A DNA stretch of 64,000 bases, from positions 59,096 through 123,095 of the forward strand of contig JAPKXZ010000051.1 of assembly GCA_026394555.1 (NCBI GenBank), read 5' to 3'. Positions 19,301 through 26,810 of this stretch are shown piece by piece. The DNA is from Methanothrix sp. Lineage in GTDB: Archaea; Halobacteriota; Methanosarcinia; Methanotrichales; Methanotrichaceae. How positions within the stretch are numbered: the first letter of the stretch is position 1; each line of letters begins with the position of its first letter. A program made the translations under genes and the position numbers. A model generated the notes under the pieces. That model did no database searches. It was not told the DNA's origin and was given only the letters and a program-made list of their open reading frames with translations.

Positions 19301-19512
19301 TAGGTGAAATCCTCATAGCCATATTCTGGAGTTACCACAGCGCTTCTGATTTCATAGCCGCTCTGGGCCGCGCATGGTGCGGCAAGGGATAAAGCAGAAA
19401 TTAAGCACAGGCATATTAGAAACAGTATATGATTATATCTCAATTTTTCCATCTTCTTGCGTAATAATCCATTTATATTTATTTCAGCTTTCGTCCCTTT
19501 CAAGTGGTTCAA
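16381..19512 (-). CDS. Large secreted protein with tandem Ig-like modules
   Basis: A 1043-residue secreted protein. The ORF begins at TTG 19512; ATG 19452 (MEKLRYNHILFLICLC) gives a more normal signal peptide and is an equally good start. The ectodomain is beta-rich. Two copies of a ~220-residue unit are clear, beginning PVVYVRTGES and PVVYVSEGSES, each with LGGN(R/Q)YxYxW in the middle and ending GPT(F/I)xGGKP. Paired cysteines recur at matching places (YDPCSSEW / YNPCSFMW), suggesting disulphides. There is no C-terminal membrane helix or sorting tail, so it is released or held by the anchored neighbour. First gene of the four-gene operon, with a TATA-like box at 19549-19558. Confidence 0.75.
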   Translation of the reverse strand: MNHLKGTKAEININGLLRKKMEKLRYNHILFLICLCLISALSLAAPCAAQSGYEIRSAVVTPEYGYEDFTYSAQVWMSEEAASKVGLIAVTKFSMKLNIYDQGQLVYSDSSPSQTGMGKTSFTFGPYSFKDRFGIAETSNATFEFIFLAGGQQVAKTTRIKGPIVQPPTLTGTQFEKKPYFFQGIAVSAGFKDMDGLNPKPTCHLEITGPLGTAESRSWTTADVSCQSSGKSTYSCIVAEDLSSYRNGGDFTFKLVYNNLKVDPLTYGPYNISLQPYNPSLEKVAIPKLLDYTNFTIQAYVKDAGAKMVGGTPDGSVASLIISHPQKGEMTYDSSEPVVRGGSLVYEWTNDNIPALFNRSDVQLAKNAPFLAKVVYKNENWNYQAEKSNISFKVVEEIPKLDLQYPPVVYVRTGESTTQDIIATVTFSKGLGDMNFRLSGPDQDLNLTEKGVPLGGNRYQYKWQVAFDDRHINNNYTLALSFVHPTLEGGSYAFGDKIIRVASLSVQFSQGLVSPTAGLWNDSYTYSLKIDTTIVPLEVRLQTYDPCSSEWTDKGAKKATAQSSWINWTLSPFGYECKEMQQEGAKYRFKASFAGNDYSSKPYQGPTFEGGKPVLISLDSDPVVYVSEGSESSSSIAAVVEYGAGQGQAVLRLNGPEKSIDETSQGIALGGNQYRYDWSLPFEETDIGKSFNYTISYKHSSLAAEMLLAEKSIDVKAISINFGDATVAPVKGKWNETYAYSVPVKSSVEMKVALEVYNPCSFMWVQRASGKVLAGETTLNLNATPFKSRCADSEGVQAKFRYTASFADKTYESEVYPGPTISGGKPKLVSTTPVSPKLDDGGLFNDSSVTVIGNVTPAVGVIQAWDEKDPLHTLTYTLKLLNWSSEEMPWIGLSVRAYGSNWEIVEGTKQLNPVTRSVSWALKPFWKTPFLGKAEYKFIIDRKETTQFEGPDIIAVISNAGDNLNGKVHDFWASVNSSENLTVCLMGGDNSIPELIKTWKITDKCRDYRFGTGEQAFKWQIPESQTSPYYDFDIKRKTEVPKQ

Positions 19513-19548
19513 CCCCTATTAATTCCGGAGTTTGTTTCTCCCAGCCAA

Positions 19549-19558
19549 ATATATATAG
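19549..19558 (-). promoter_or_regulatory. TATA box for the tubulin-like operon
   Basis: Read on the minus strand the stretch is CTATATATAT, 36 or more bases before the first possible start codon of the large secreted protein. It lies in the 417-base divergent spacer (19513-19929), where I see no other gene; the 72-codon ORF at 19679 has no support. Confidence 0.5.
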
Positions 19559-19867
19559 CCCTTTCCCTCAATCCAATTTATGTCGAGATCTTTAATATCA
19601 TGCTTTCTCAAGAGCATATAATTTTCTTTTGCTGATGCTTTAAAGCAGCGCTATGAACAAGAATTTAAAAACACAATAGTGTCTGAACTTATGGATATGA
19701 AGGCACGATTATATCTGAAGGCCATCGCGATCTACCTATATCATAGAGATAGTATCCGCCAAATTATCATTCATCATAGTATTCTCAAAATGTCAATGAA
19801 GCGACCTCGACACTTCACAGCAGGGACTTTTGCAAGGTTTATGCAAAGGGTGACATCGCATCGTGGT

Positions 19868-19880
19868 AAATCTTTTATAT
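19868..19880 (+). promoter_or_regulatory. BRE/TATA-like element for the VWA adhesin
   Basis: AAATCTTTTATAT lies ~50 bases upstream of the TTG start at 19930. A strong Shine-Dalgarno stretch AGGAGGG (19916-19922) stands seven bases before that start, which is why the TTG is accepted. Confidence 0.45.
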
Positions 19881-19929
19881 CAATGAAATGTAAGTGAAAA
19901 GAAGCTTTTAAGAATAGGAGGGATTTTGC

Positions 19930-22900
19930 TTGAAAAAAGAAGTATGCAATAGACCACTATTTAATGGTCGCAGTCTGGTTTTTTTACTATATATATTTGT
20001 AGCCATATCCGGATTATATATAACTATCTCAGAAAGTACTGCTCAACAAGGAAAGGATTGGACTTGGTCTGTAATAACAGGAGATATTGAGGGTTATGAT
20101 AAAAATTATCCCTCTGATTCTTATCGCTACATGATAAATGATAGCGTAAACATATCCTGGAACATCATACCTTCTAATAGTTCTAAAATTATAAATACAA
20201 CGTTAAAGGTATACCCCAAGGATGACGATGAATCGAAATATAAACATTATGCAATAACTATTCCCCCATATACGGGTTCTGTTTATGCGCTATTGGTAGA
20301 TCCATCTCTTTTCGATGGTATTTTAGCAGAAAATGAAAATATATATAACGTAGAGGTAAATGCTACTGCGATAGATAATACCTCAGAAAACACAACGCGC
20401 CCTAATGAATGGCACACACATAAAATAGAGATAACAGTAACCAAGCCAGGAATACTGGTGATTCGAAAGAAGGTGCCAGGATGGAATGATGCCGACCTGT
20501 CTGGTTGGCGATTCCGAGTTGCAGGACCCGTCGATACGGTACTCACGAAAACTGCAGAAAAGGTCACGGACAACTCTGGAATGGTCGTCTTCTCAGGACT
20601 ACGACCGGGGATGTATAGTGTTGAAGAGGTTTCGAGAGACGGTTGGCTTTCAATTCCGCCTCGGAATGTGGAAGTCAAACCCGGACTGAGCAAGCCAATA
20701 GGTCCGAATGAACCACAGGAATTCCTCAATACGCCCAATACACTGACAATAATTAAGAAGGATTCTGTCGGTCATCCTTTATCCGGCTGGGCGTTCAAAG
20801 TCCAGGGATCGAAAGTGACTGAAATCACAAAGCCCACCGACGGCTCAGGAATTACAGTGGTTAAGGGATTGCCTTCGGGAGAGTACAACATCCAAGAAGA
20901 ACCCTCAAAGGCGGGATGGAGGCAGATCTCAACCGAACCGGATCTTCCATTAATATTTGGATCGGGCGAAAGCAAGTCGGTCGTTATAACTAATGCCAAC
21001 GAGGGATCTATAAAGATAACAAAGAAGGACTCTGAAGGAAATCCTCTTGCCGGATGGAGCTTTACCGTGGCCGGACCCGACAGCGCAACTGTGGTTACAG
21101 ATATTTCTGGTGTAGCTGTGGCTCGGGGGCTGTTGCCTGGAGAGTACACAGTCAAAGAGATTCAACAATCGAGATGGGTTAATGTAACGGATATTGCAAG
21201 AGCAGTTACATTAAATCCTGGAGAAAATAAGCAATTAGAGCCATTCATCAATGCGCCAATAATTCCCTTAACCATCGTTAAATTTGATGACAAAAATAGA
21301 AACGGACGACTGGACAGGGATGCAAGCGGCTCGCCAGTCGAAAGCGGGCTTTCCGGCTGGATATATATTGTGGAGGGACCAAGGGGTTTCAAGACCACAG
21401 TGGGACCGACAAATGCCGCGGGAATTGCTGAAGTAGATCTGACTCCGGGAGAATACAAGGTCACAGAGGAGATATCCTCATCTAGCAAGCCTGGCTGGAT
21501 TTGCACAACATCGAATCCACAAACGGTTAAGATATCTCGCAGTGCAGCAAATAAGGTTGAGTTCGGAAACAAGGTGAACAAGCTCACTCTAGTTGCGTTC
21601 AATGATACAAGCATGGATAGAAAGAGGGAAGGCAATGAGAGTGGATTAGCGGGATGGACATTCGTCATAAAAGGCCCTAATGATATAAGTAATCCTCCTG
21701 AAACCACTACCGGACCTACGGGTGCCGATGGCACGGTTGCTATAGATGGATTAAAGGCTGGATCGTACACCGTTACTGAGAACCTAGCAGGTGGCTGGAT
21801 AAATACTACACCAATCTCAACATCGGTCCAGATTCTGGCAGGAGAAGAAAAACAGGTGGAATTTGGCAATATCAAGCCGAGCAGGATCGAGATTTTCAAG
21901 TTCAACGATACGAACCGGAATGGTAAGCTTGATACTGGCGAAAATGGCGTACCTGGATGGTCTTTCAACGTTACAGGCCCAGGTGGGTTCGTCGATACCA
22001 CCAATCCGACCAACGCCGAAGGAACTACTGTTATCGAGGGACTTTTCCCGGGAAATTATATCATAACCGAGCCCCAAGTAGATCGCTGGCTAAATACAAC
22101 TCCCCGCATAGAGAGTGTGATGATTGGATTTGGAGATAGTCAAATAGTTACCTTTGCAAATTACTATTGTCAGAGGTGTCATAGAATCAATGATCAACCA
22201 AAGATCAACAATAGCATAGATCAGGATCTGGTCGTGATCAAAGAAGTGAGCAGTATCTCCGCAGAGAACATAAACAAGAATGGATACCCTGTGAACTACA
22301 ACATCAAGCTCTGTCCATCCGGAAGTCTTGAGCGGATCGCAGCTATTCCAACTGACATTGTGATCGCTGTAGACAATTCACGAAGCTTAAGCAATCTCAG
22401 TGAGTCGGCAATTTCAGGAGTTTCAAATCTGGTGGACGGGATATCGAAGAACGATAAGCAAAAGGTAACCAGATTGGGACTTGTTTCATGGAGCGATAAG
22501 GACTTCAGCAAAACTCAGGTTCCACTGACAGATGATTACAATTCAGTTGCATCGGCAGCAAAGAACATAATCTTCCCTGAAGGCAATTACACCGACTATC
22601 AGGAAGCAATCAATTCCGCTCTCCTGCCGTTCCAGGGGATAAAATCGGATACAAGCAGGACCAAGAAAATCGTGTTCATAACCGATGCAAACGACAGTGG
22701 ATATATTGCGCCTTCTAGTATGCCTGGGCGTGATTATACGATTTACGCCATTGTGGTAGGAAACAACAAGGGCATAAAGCCATATGAGATGCTGGACAAG
22801 CTAACAAGGGATCATCAGGGATACATAAGATCCATAAACAACATCTCTGAGCTGCAAGATGCACTCATTCAAATGGCTACGGCAGGATCGAGGGTCAAGA

Positions 22901-23331
22901 ATGTGCACCTAGTTGAAACTTTGCCTAACTATTTGATCTTGAATAACGGTACCGCTGAAGACGACTTCGGCAAGATAAAGCTCAACGGAGACAGCAAGGA
23001 ATGGACTACCACTACCATCTCCTGGGATGTGGGCGATCTATCTGGATGCTGGAACACGACTTTCGAGGCGTTCTTCTGCTGGAAGCTACCCGCGGATGTG
23101 AATCAACAAAAGTTGACATCTTACGTCAATTACACAGATGATACGGGAGTTGAGAGAACAATTCTGCTGCCTGAGTATGAGATTAATATAGTGCCGGCCT
23201 CAAGGCAAGAATCTCAAGGGGGGCCAGTGAAGACGGAAGAAAAGAAGCAGCCCGGATTCGAGGCATTGTTCGCAGCGATGGGGCTTTCCATTGCAGGATA
23301 TCTCTATCGCAGGAGGAATGCAGGAGATTGA
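19930..23331 (+). CDS. Adhesin-like surface protein: six Cna-B/SdrD-like modules plus VWA
   Basis: An 1133-residue protein starting at TTG. Residues ~12-38 are a signal segment. From ~174 to ~740 there are six copies of a ~95-residue prealbumin-like module of the form (T/K)I.K.D..G.PL.GW.F.V.GP...T...G...(V)GL.PG.Y.V.E....GW, starting near 174, 270, 359, 445, 550 and 651. The last three carry SdrD-type Asp/Asn loops (DDKNRNGRLDRD, NDTNRNGKLDTGENG) typical of calcium binding. A von Willebrand A domain starts near 806; its MIDAS-like motif reads DNSRSLS, close to DxSxS. The C-terminus has a short hydrophobic helix and RRR (~1105-1130), a plausible membrane anchor. Role: adhesion or surface layer (inference). 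Confidence 0.8.
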   Translation: MKKEVCNRPLFNGRSLVFLLYIFVAISGLYITISESTAQQGKDWTWSVITGDIEGYDKNYPSDSYRYMINDSVNISWNIIPSNSSKIINTTLKVYPKDDDESKYKHYAITIPPYTGSVYALLVDPSLFDGILAENENIYNVEVNATAIDNTSENTTRPNEWHTHKIEITVTKPGILVIRKKVPGWNDADLSGWRFRVAGPVDTVLTKTAEKVTDNSGMVVFSGLRPGMYSVEEVSRDGWLSIPPRNVEVKPGLSKPIGPNEPQEFLNTPNTLTIIKKDSVGHPLSGWAFKVQGSKVTEITKPTDGSGITVVKGLPSGEYNIQEEPSKAGWRQISTEPDLPLIFGSGESKSVVITNANEGSIKITKKDSEGNPLAGWSFTVAGPDSATVVTDISGVAVARGLLPGEYTVKEIQQSRWVNVTDIARAVTLNPGENKQLEPFINAPIIPLTIVKFDDKNRNGRLDRDASGSPVESGLSGWIYIVEGPRGFKTTVGPTNAAGIAEVDLTPGEYKVTEEISSSSKPGWICTTSNPQTVKISRSAANKVEFGNKVNKLTLVAFNDTSMDRKREGNESGLAGWTFVIKGPNDISNPPETTTGPTGADGTVAIDGLKAGSYTVTENLAGGWINTTPISTSVQILAGEEKQVEFGNIKPSRIEIFKFNDTNRNGKLDTGENGVPGWSFNVTGPGGFVDTTNPTNAEGTTVIEGLFPGNYIITEPQVDRWLNTTPRIESVMIGFGDSQIVTFANYYCQRCHRINDQPKINNSIDQDLVVIKEVSSISAENINKNGYPVNYNIKLCPSGSLERIAAIPTDIVIAVDNSRSLSNLSESAISGVSNLVDGISKNDKQKVTRLGLVSWSDKDFSKTQVPLTDDYNSVASAAKNIIFPEGNYTDYQEAINSALLPFQGIKSDTSRTKKIVFITDANDSGYIAPSSMPGRDYTIYAIVVGNNKGIKPYEMLDKLTRDHQGYIRSINNISELQDALIQMATAGSRVKNVHLVETLPNYLILNNGTAEDDFGKIKLNGDSKEWTTTTISWDVGDLSGCWNTTFEAFFCWKLPADVNQQKLTSYVNYTDDTGVERTILLPEYEINIVPASRQESQGGPVKTEEKKQPGFEALFAAMGLSIAGYLYRRRNAGD

Positions 23332-23365
23332 TGGGACGAAAATCCCATCATTATCAATCCTTTTT
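23329..23365 (+). terminator. Hairpin terminator after the VWA adhesin
   Basis: TGATGGGA / TCCCATCA gives an 8-bp perfect stem around a CGAAAA loop, overlapping the adhesin stop codon, and is followed at 23361 by TTTTT. Confidence 0.6.
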
Positions 23366-23429
23366 GCGATTATATTCTGAATTTGTGTAGTCCCGAAACC
23401 TTTGACTTTATATACCCACCAATGGGGCA

Positions 23430-23526
23430 TGGGAAAGAAGAATAAAGTCGTAACCTGGATAGCGACGCGAGTGCCACCTACAATTTCCCCAACCGGTCAT
23501 ATCCAGGCCAATGTATTGGCTATTTT
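23430..23526 (+). ncRNA. Possible small RNA transcript
   Basis: A TATA-like ACTTTATATACCC (~23405-23417) is placed so that transcription would start near 23435. The following ~90 bases have no credible ORF, contain an exact 8-bp inverted pair CCTGGATA (23454-23461) / TATCCAGG (23500-23507), and end in a short hairpin GCCAA-TGTA-TTGGC followed by TATTTTT. The arrangement resembles a short structured transcription unit. It does not match an RNA family I recognise. It could also be debris from the adjacent IS remnant. Confidence 0.25.
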
Positions 23527-23569
23527 TCTCATTAACTCCAATTAGAAAATTATACACATGTTGCTATAA

Positions 23570-24028
23570 TTATGTACTTGTAGGTGTTATATGACCTACA
23601 AAGAGCCAAAATGCGTAATTCAATTTAAATATTGTTGGAGTTTCATTCATATCGTCGATATATTGACTCATGCGATCCTTCAACTCTTCATTGGATGATA
23701 CACGAATCCCTCTCAGCATGCTTCGAGTCATTTTGCTGAATAGGCTCTTGATTATATTTAGCCATGAGGCATGTTTTGGTGTAAAGACAAAATGAAAGCG
23801 TTGCGGAACTGTTTTGAGATAGCTCTTAGTTTCCTTAGATGTATGTACGCTAACATTCTCCAGAATAATAATTATTTTTATATCTTTTAGATAGGCTGAA
23901 TCGACACATTTTAAGAATTCAATGAACTCCCTACTTCTATGCCTATCGAATATCCTATAATGAACTGTCCCGGTTAAGAGATCAATTCCTGCAAGCAGAG
24001 ATATTGTGCCATGCCTGCACGAGGCCAT
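23570..24028 (-). pseudogene. IS630-type transposase remnant (C-terminal DDE half)
   Basis: A 152-codon ORF that corresponds to the C-terminal catalytic part of an IS630/Tc1-like transposase: IIIILENVSVHTSKETKSYL takes the place of the usual LDNAxxH strand, and FTPKHASWLNIIKSLFSKMTRSMLR is the typical P.(Y/H)(S/A)..LN.IE..FS segment carrying the last acidic residue. Here the canonical D and E positions read E (LEN) and K (IKS), so catalysis is probably lost. The N-terminal helix-turn-helix part is missing; sequence beyond ~24015 is unrelated and GC-rich. Low GC against its neighbour tyrA. Inactive relic. No intact terminal inverted repeats were found. Confidence 0.75.
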
Positions 24029-24212
24029 ACGGCTGGCGCGGGGCCGGGTGGAAGCGAGAGAAGAATAATCGGGGTTTCGCGTCTTCGCATGGTGCCCTGG
24101 ATCTCACGCGAAGCCACGAAGAAGCCATGATCGCCAACCTCATGACCAATGCAAAGCCTTACTAAGTTTAGAGACATTTTCATAGCCAAAAGGGATGGAG
24201 AGCGAGGGCGCA

Positions 24213-25094
24213 ATGGTGAGCATACTGATTTTGGGAGGCACGGGCGAGACTGGTTCTTGGTTTGCCCGCTACTTTAAGGAGAAGGGCTTTGACGTGGCGG
24301 TCTGGGGGCCGAGCGGCAAGGTGGAGGTGGCCGAGCGGCTGGGGGTGCGCTATGCTTTGGACAAGATGGCTGAAGTGGAAAAGAGCGACATCGTCCTGGT
24401 CAGCGTAACCATCGAGAAGACGGTGCAGGTCATCCGGGAGGTTGCGCCTCACATGCATCCCGGCAGCCTGATCATGGATGTGACCTCCATCAAGTCCGGG
24501 CCGGTAAAGGCCATGAAGACCTATGCCCCCAAAGGCGTTGAAGTTTTAGGCACTCATCCCATGTTCGGGCCCACCATGGCCTCTCTTGCCGGTCAGACCA
24601 TCATCCTCACGCCCGTGGAGGGAAAGACGGGAAAGTGGCTCTCCATCATGCAGTCGCTCTTCCAGTCGGACGGAGCGCACGTGGAAATACTGGATGCGGA
24701 GGAGCACGACGAGATCATGGCTGTGGTGCAGGCCCTCACTCACTTCGCCTACATCGGCATTGGGGCGGCGCTGCGTACTCTGGACTTTGATGTGCAGAGG
24801 TCGAGGAAATTCATGTCTCCGGTCTACGAGATCATGATCGACTTTGTGGGCCGAGTCCTAGACCAAAATCCCGAGCTTTACGCCTCCATTCAGACGAATC
24901 CCAAGGCGGCAGCCGTTCGCCAGACCTTTGTGGCCGAATGCATGCGGCTTTGCGAAAAGGCGGATGCGGGAGATCTGGAGGGATTCAAGCAGATCATGAG
25001 AGAGGCAGCCGAGCACTACGGAGGAACGCATGCGGCGTTGGAGAGGTCGGATCGGGTGATCAACGCGCGGATCGAGGAGAAAGAAAAAAGCTAA
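24213..25094 (+). CDS. Prephenate dehydrogenase-family protein (TyrA-like)
   Basis: About 293 residues from ATG 24213, preferred over the in-frame ATG 24195 because GAGGG precedes it at normal distance and the Rossmann strand follows at once. The NAD(P) loop is ILILGGTGETGSWFARYF. Further marks are IVLVSVTIEKTVQVI, LIMDVTSIKSGPV and LGTHPMFGPTMASLAGQ with the catalytic His, then an all-helical C-terminal half containing EEHDEIMAVVQALTHF. Role: oxidative decarboxylation of prephenate (or arogenate) to the tyrosine precursor. Its end abuts a convergent permease gene (25094/25095). Upstream lies the IS remnant, so any original partner is lost or elsewhere. Confidence 0.85.
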   Translation: MVSILILGGTGETGSWFARYFKEKGFDVAVWGPSGKVEVAERLGVRYALDKMAEVEKSDIVLVSVTIEKTVQVIREVAPHMHPGSLIMDVTSIKSGPVKAMKTYAPKGVEVLGTHPMFGPTMASLAGQTIILTPVEGKTGKWLSIMQSLFQSDGAHVEILDAEEHDEIMAVVQALTHFAYIGIGAALRTLDFDVQRSRKFMSPVYEIMIDFVGRVLDQNPELYASIQTNPKAAAVRQTFVAECMRLCEKADAGDLEGFKQIMREAAEHYGGTHAALERSDRVINARIEEKEKS

Positions 25095-26348
25095 TCATAG
25101 AAACAGCCAGTAAACCAGCACGTTCAGCACCGTCAGAGGTACCCCTACCCTGGCAAACTCCAGGAAAGTGAGCGTCTCGCCGCTCTTCTCCGCATTTTGG
25201 ATGATTATCACGTTGCTGGCCGCTCCCAAAATAAAGAGATTTCCAGCGATGGTGCTTCCCGCGGCCAGGGCCATGAGCGCCTGGGGGGAGGGATTGATCA
25301 GCAGCGGCTGGCAGAGGGCCACCAGTGGCACATTGGAGATGAGCTGGCTTAAGAGGACAGAAAGCGCCAGAATGGTGGGAATGGAGGCCAGATCGGCATT
25401 TGATCCGGCCAGAAGAGACTGAAAGATCCCCGACCTCCAGACCGCGTCCATGAGAACGAACATGGCGGCAAAAAAGATCAGAGTGCACCAGTCGATGTTT
25501 CTCAGAACCTCGTATCTTTTGCTGCTGAAGAGAAGGATGGGCAACGCCGAGATGAGGGCGATGTAGGTCAGCCGAAACTCGCCGCCCATGCCAAAGATTA
25601 CCGCGCCCATCTTGGCCAGGATCAATGCTATGAGCAGAACGAAGGATACACGGGAGAGACGAGCTAATGCCGGGTCCGAGATCTCTTCTTGGCCGATCTG
25701 AAGCGTTGTGTTCTGAAACTGCTCTTTGTAGAAAAATCGGAGCACCAGATAGGCCAGCAAAAGGTTGGCAACCGTAGGCAACAGCAGATACTGCAAAAAG
25801 ACGAGAAAGGGATTGGATAGGTTTGCATTGACGGCGATGAGCAGATTTTGCGGGTTGCCGATGGGGCTCATGGCGCTGCCGATGGTCACGGCAAAGGCCA
25901 AAGTGAGGAGCAATAGCTTGGGGGCGATCTTGAGCGTCCGGGCAAAGTAGAGCATGAGCGGCGTGCCGATGATAGCTATTGTGTCATTCATGAGCAGAGC
26001 CGAGAGAAAGCCCATGGCAAACAGGATGAGAAGCAAAAGCTGATCCAGATTGCCGGCCGGGCGGAAGAGTCGATTGAACAGATATAGAAGATAGCCGCTC
26101 TCCTGCATGCACTCGCCAATTACGAACATCGCTCCCAGAAAGATCATCACATCCAGGTTTACAGCGCGAGCAGCATCCGCAGGCGAGATCTGGCCGGTGA
26201 AGAGTACCGTCAGGGCGCCCAGCAGCATAATCTGCCAGATGGCAAGGCTATTCTTGCCCACCTGCCGGACGGCAATGAGGACGAAAACCGCAGCTAAAGC
26301 CATGACAGAAATATTGGCATAATTGGCATAATTTACGGCTTCGAACAT
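25095..26348 (-). CDS. ArsB/NhaD-superfamily ion permease
   Basis: A membrane protein of ~417 residues with about 11-12 hydrophobic segments. The ORF track begins at 26492, but the extra 48 residues are not membrane-like; ATG 26348 (MFEAVNYANYANISVMALA) starts just before the first helix and is preferred. Typical family segments: NLDVMIFLGAMFVIGECMQESG, LLMNDTIAIIGTPLMLYFA, SAMSPIGNPQNLLIAVN (the conserved P-x-GNPQN loop of the ion transporter superfamily), and near the end AAGSTIAGNLFILGAASNVII. Members move arsenite, sodium/protons or dicarboxylates; sequence alone does not decide. No arsenic or stress genes adjoin it. Confidence 0.8.
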   Translation of the reverse strand: MFEAVNYANYANISVMALAAVFVLIAVRQVGKNSLAIWQIMLLGALTVLFTGQISPADAARAVNLDVMIFLGAMFVIGECMQESGYLLYLFNRLFRPAGNLDQLLLLILFAMGFLSALLMNDTIAIIGTPLMLYFARTLKIAPKLLLLTLAFAVTIGSAMSPIGNPQNLLIAVNANLSNPFLVFLQYLLLPTVANLLLAYLVLRFFYKEQFQNTTLQIGQEEISDPALARLSRVSFVLLIALILAKMGAVIFGMGGEFRLTYIALISALPILLFSSKRYEVLRNIDWCTLIFFAAMFVLMDAVWRSGIFQSLLAGSNADLASIPTILALSVLLSQLISNVPLVALCQPLLINPSPQALMALAAGSTIAGNLFILGAASNVIIIQNAEKSGETLTFLEFARVGVPLTVLNVLVYWLFL

Positions 26349-26616
26349 TTCCGTTGTCCAGTGTCCCTTTGCGTGACTGATTCTCCACTCCTCAAAGATA
26401 AAGTTCTTCTTTACAGGCAAGAAAACACCAATCCCGTTTTTCGAAACGGATGCCGCGTAGTGATAATTGTAATATATATCCCTGACCGACACCCTTATAG
26501 CTTGCTATAATGCTACATGCTACCACACGCCACGGCTTTCCCCGGGAAAGCTCGCAATATGAGTGTAGGCTGGCAGAATAGACTGCAATCAGGCAGCATT
26601 ATGGTTGGTGATAATC

Positions 26617-26805
26617 GTGCTAGGCATTGATGATCCTTGGATCTGGGGAGTCTATCTTCTTTGTATTCTTAGCGCACTTTTGTGCGTGATTTACGGCTTA
26701 TTAAACTGGAATCGAGAAGGAGAGCTTGAGGCAATGGAAATAAAAGAGGAAGCCGACTGGGAAGCCGGTGAAGAAGATATGCAGGAAAAAGAGCTGGGAA
26801 TGTGA
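26617..26805 (+). CDS. Small accessory membrane protein of the symporter
   Basis: A 62-residue protein read from GTG 26617 (MLGIDDPWIWGVYLLCILS), since GGTGAT lies just upstream; the ORF-track TTG at 26605 adds four residues. One transmembrane helix (~8-30) is followed by NWNREGE and an acidic Glu-rich tail. It matches what I know as the symporter small accessory protein group, short archaeal and bacterial proteins starting with a GI(D/E)DPW motif and found directly ahead of SSS symporters. The next gene starts five bases after its stop, so the two are surely co-translated. It is probably a helper or stability subunit of that transporter (inference). Confidence 0.75.
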   Translation: MLGIDDPWIWGVYLLCILSALLCVIYGLLNWNREGELEAMEIKEEADWEAGEEDMQEKELGM

Positions 26806-26810
26806 TCTAA

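Noticed and set aside
19679-19897. 72-codon ORF in the divergent spacer
   Set aside because: Starts at GTG without a ribosome site, ends inside the promoter of the adhesin, composition unlike a protein.
23440-23475. AAGTCGTAAC..., like the 3' end of 16S rRNA
   Set aside because: Only ten bases agree, and the following AAGGTAACCGT part and helix 45 are absent; chance match.
24028-24180. Open plus-strand frame ending before tyrA
   Set aside because: About 50 residues without a start or recognisable motif next to the IS remnant; not enough support for a gene fragment.
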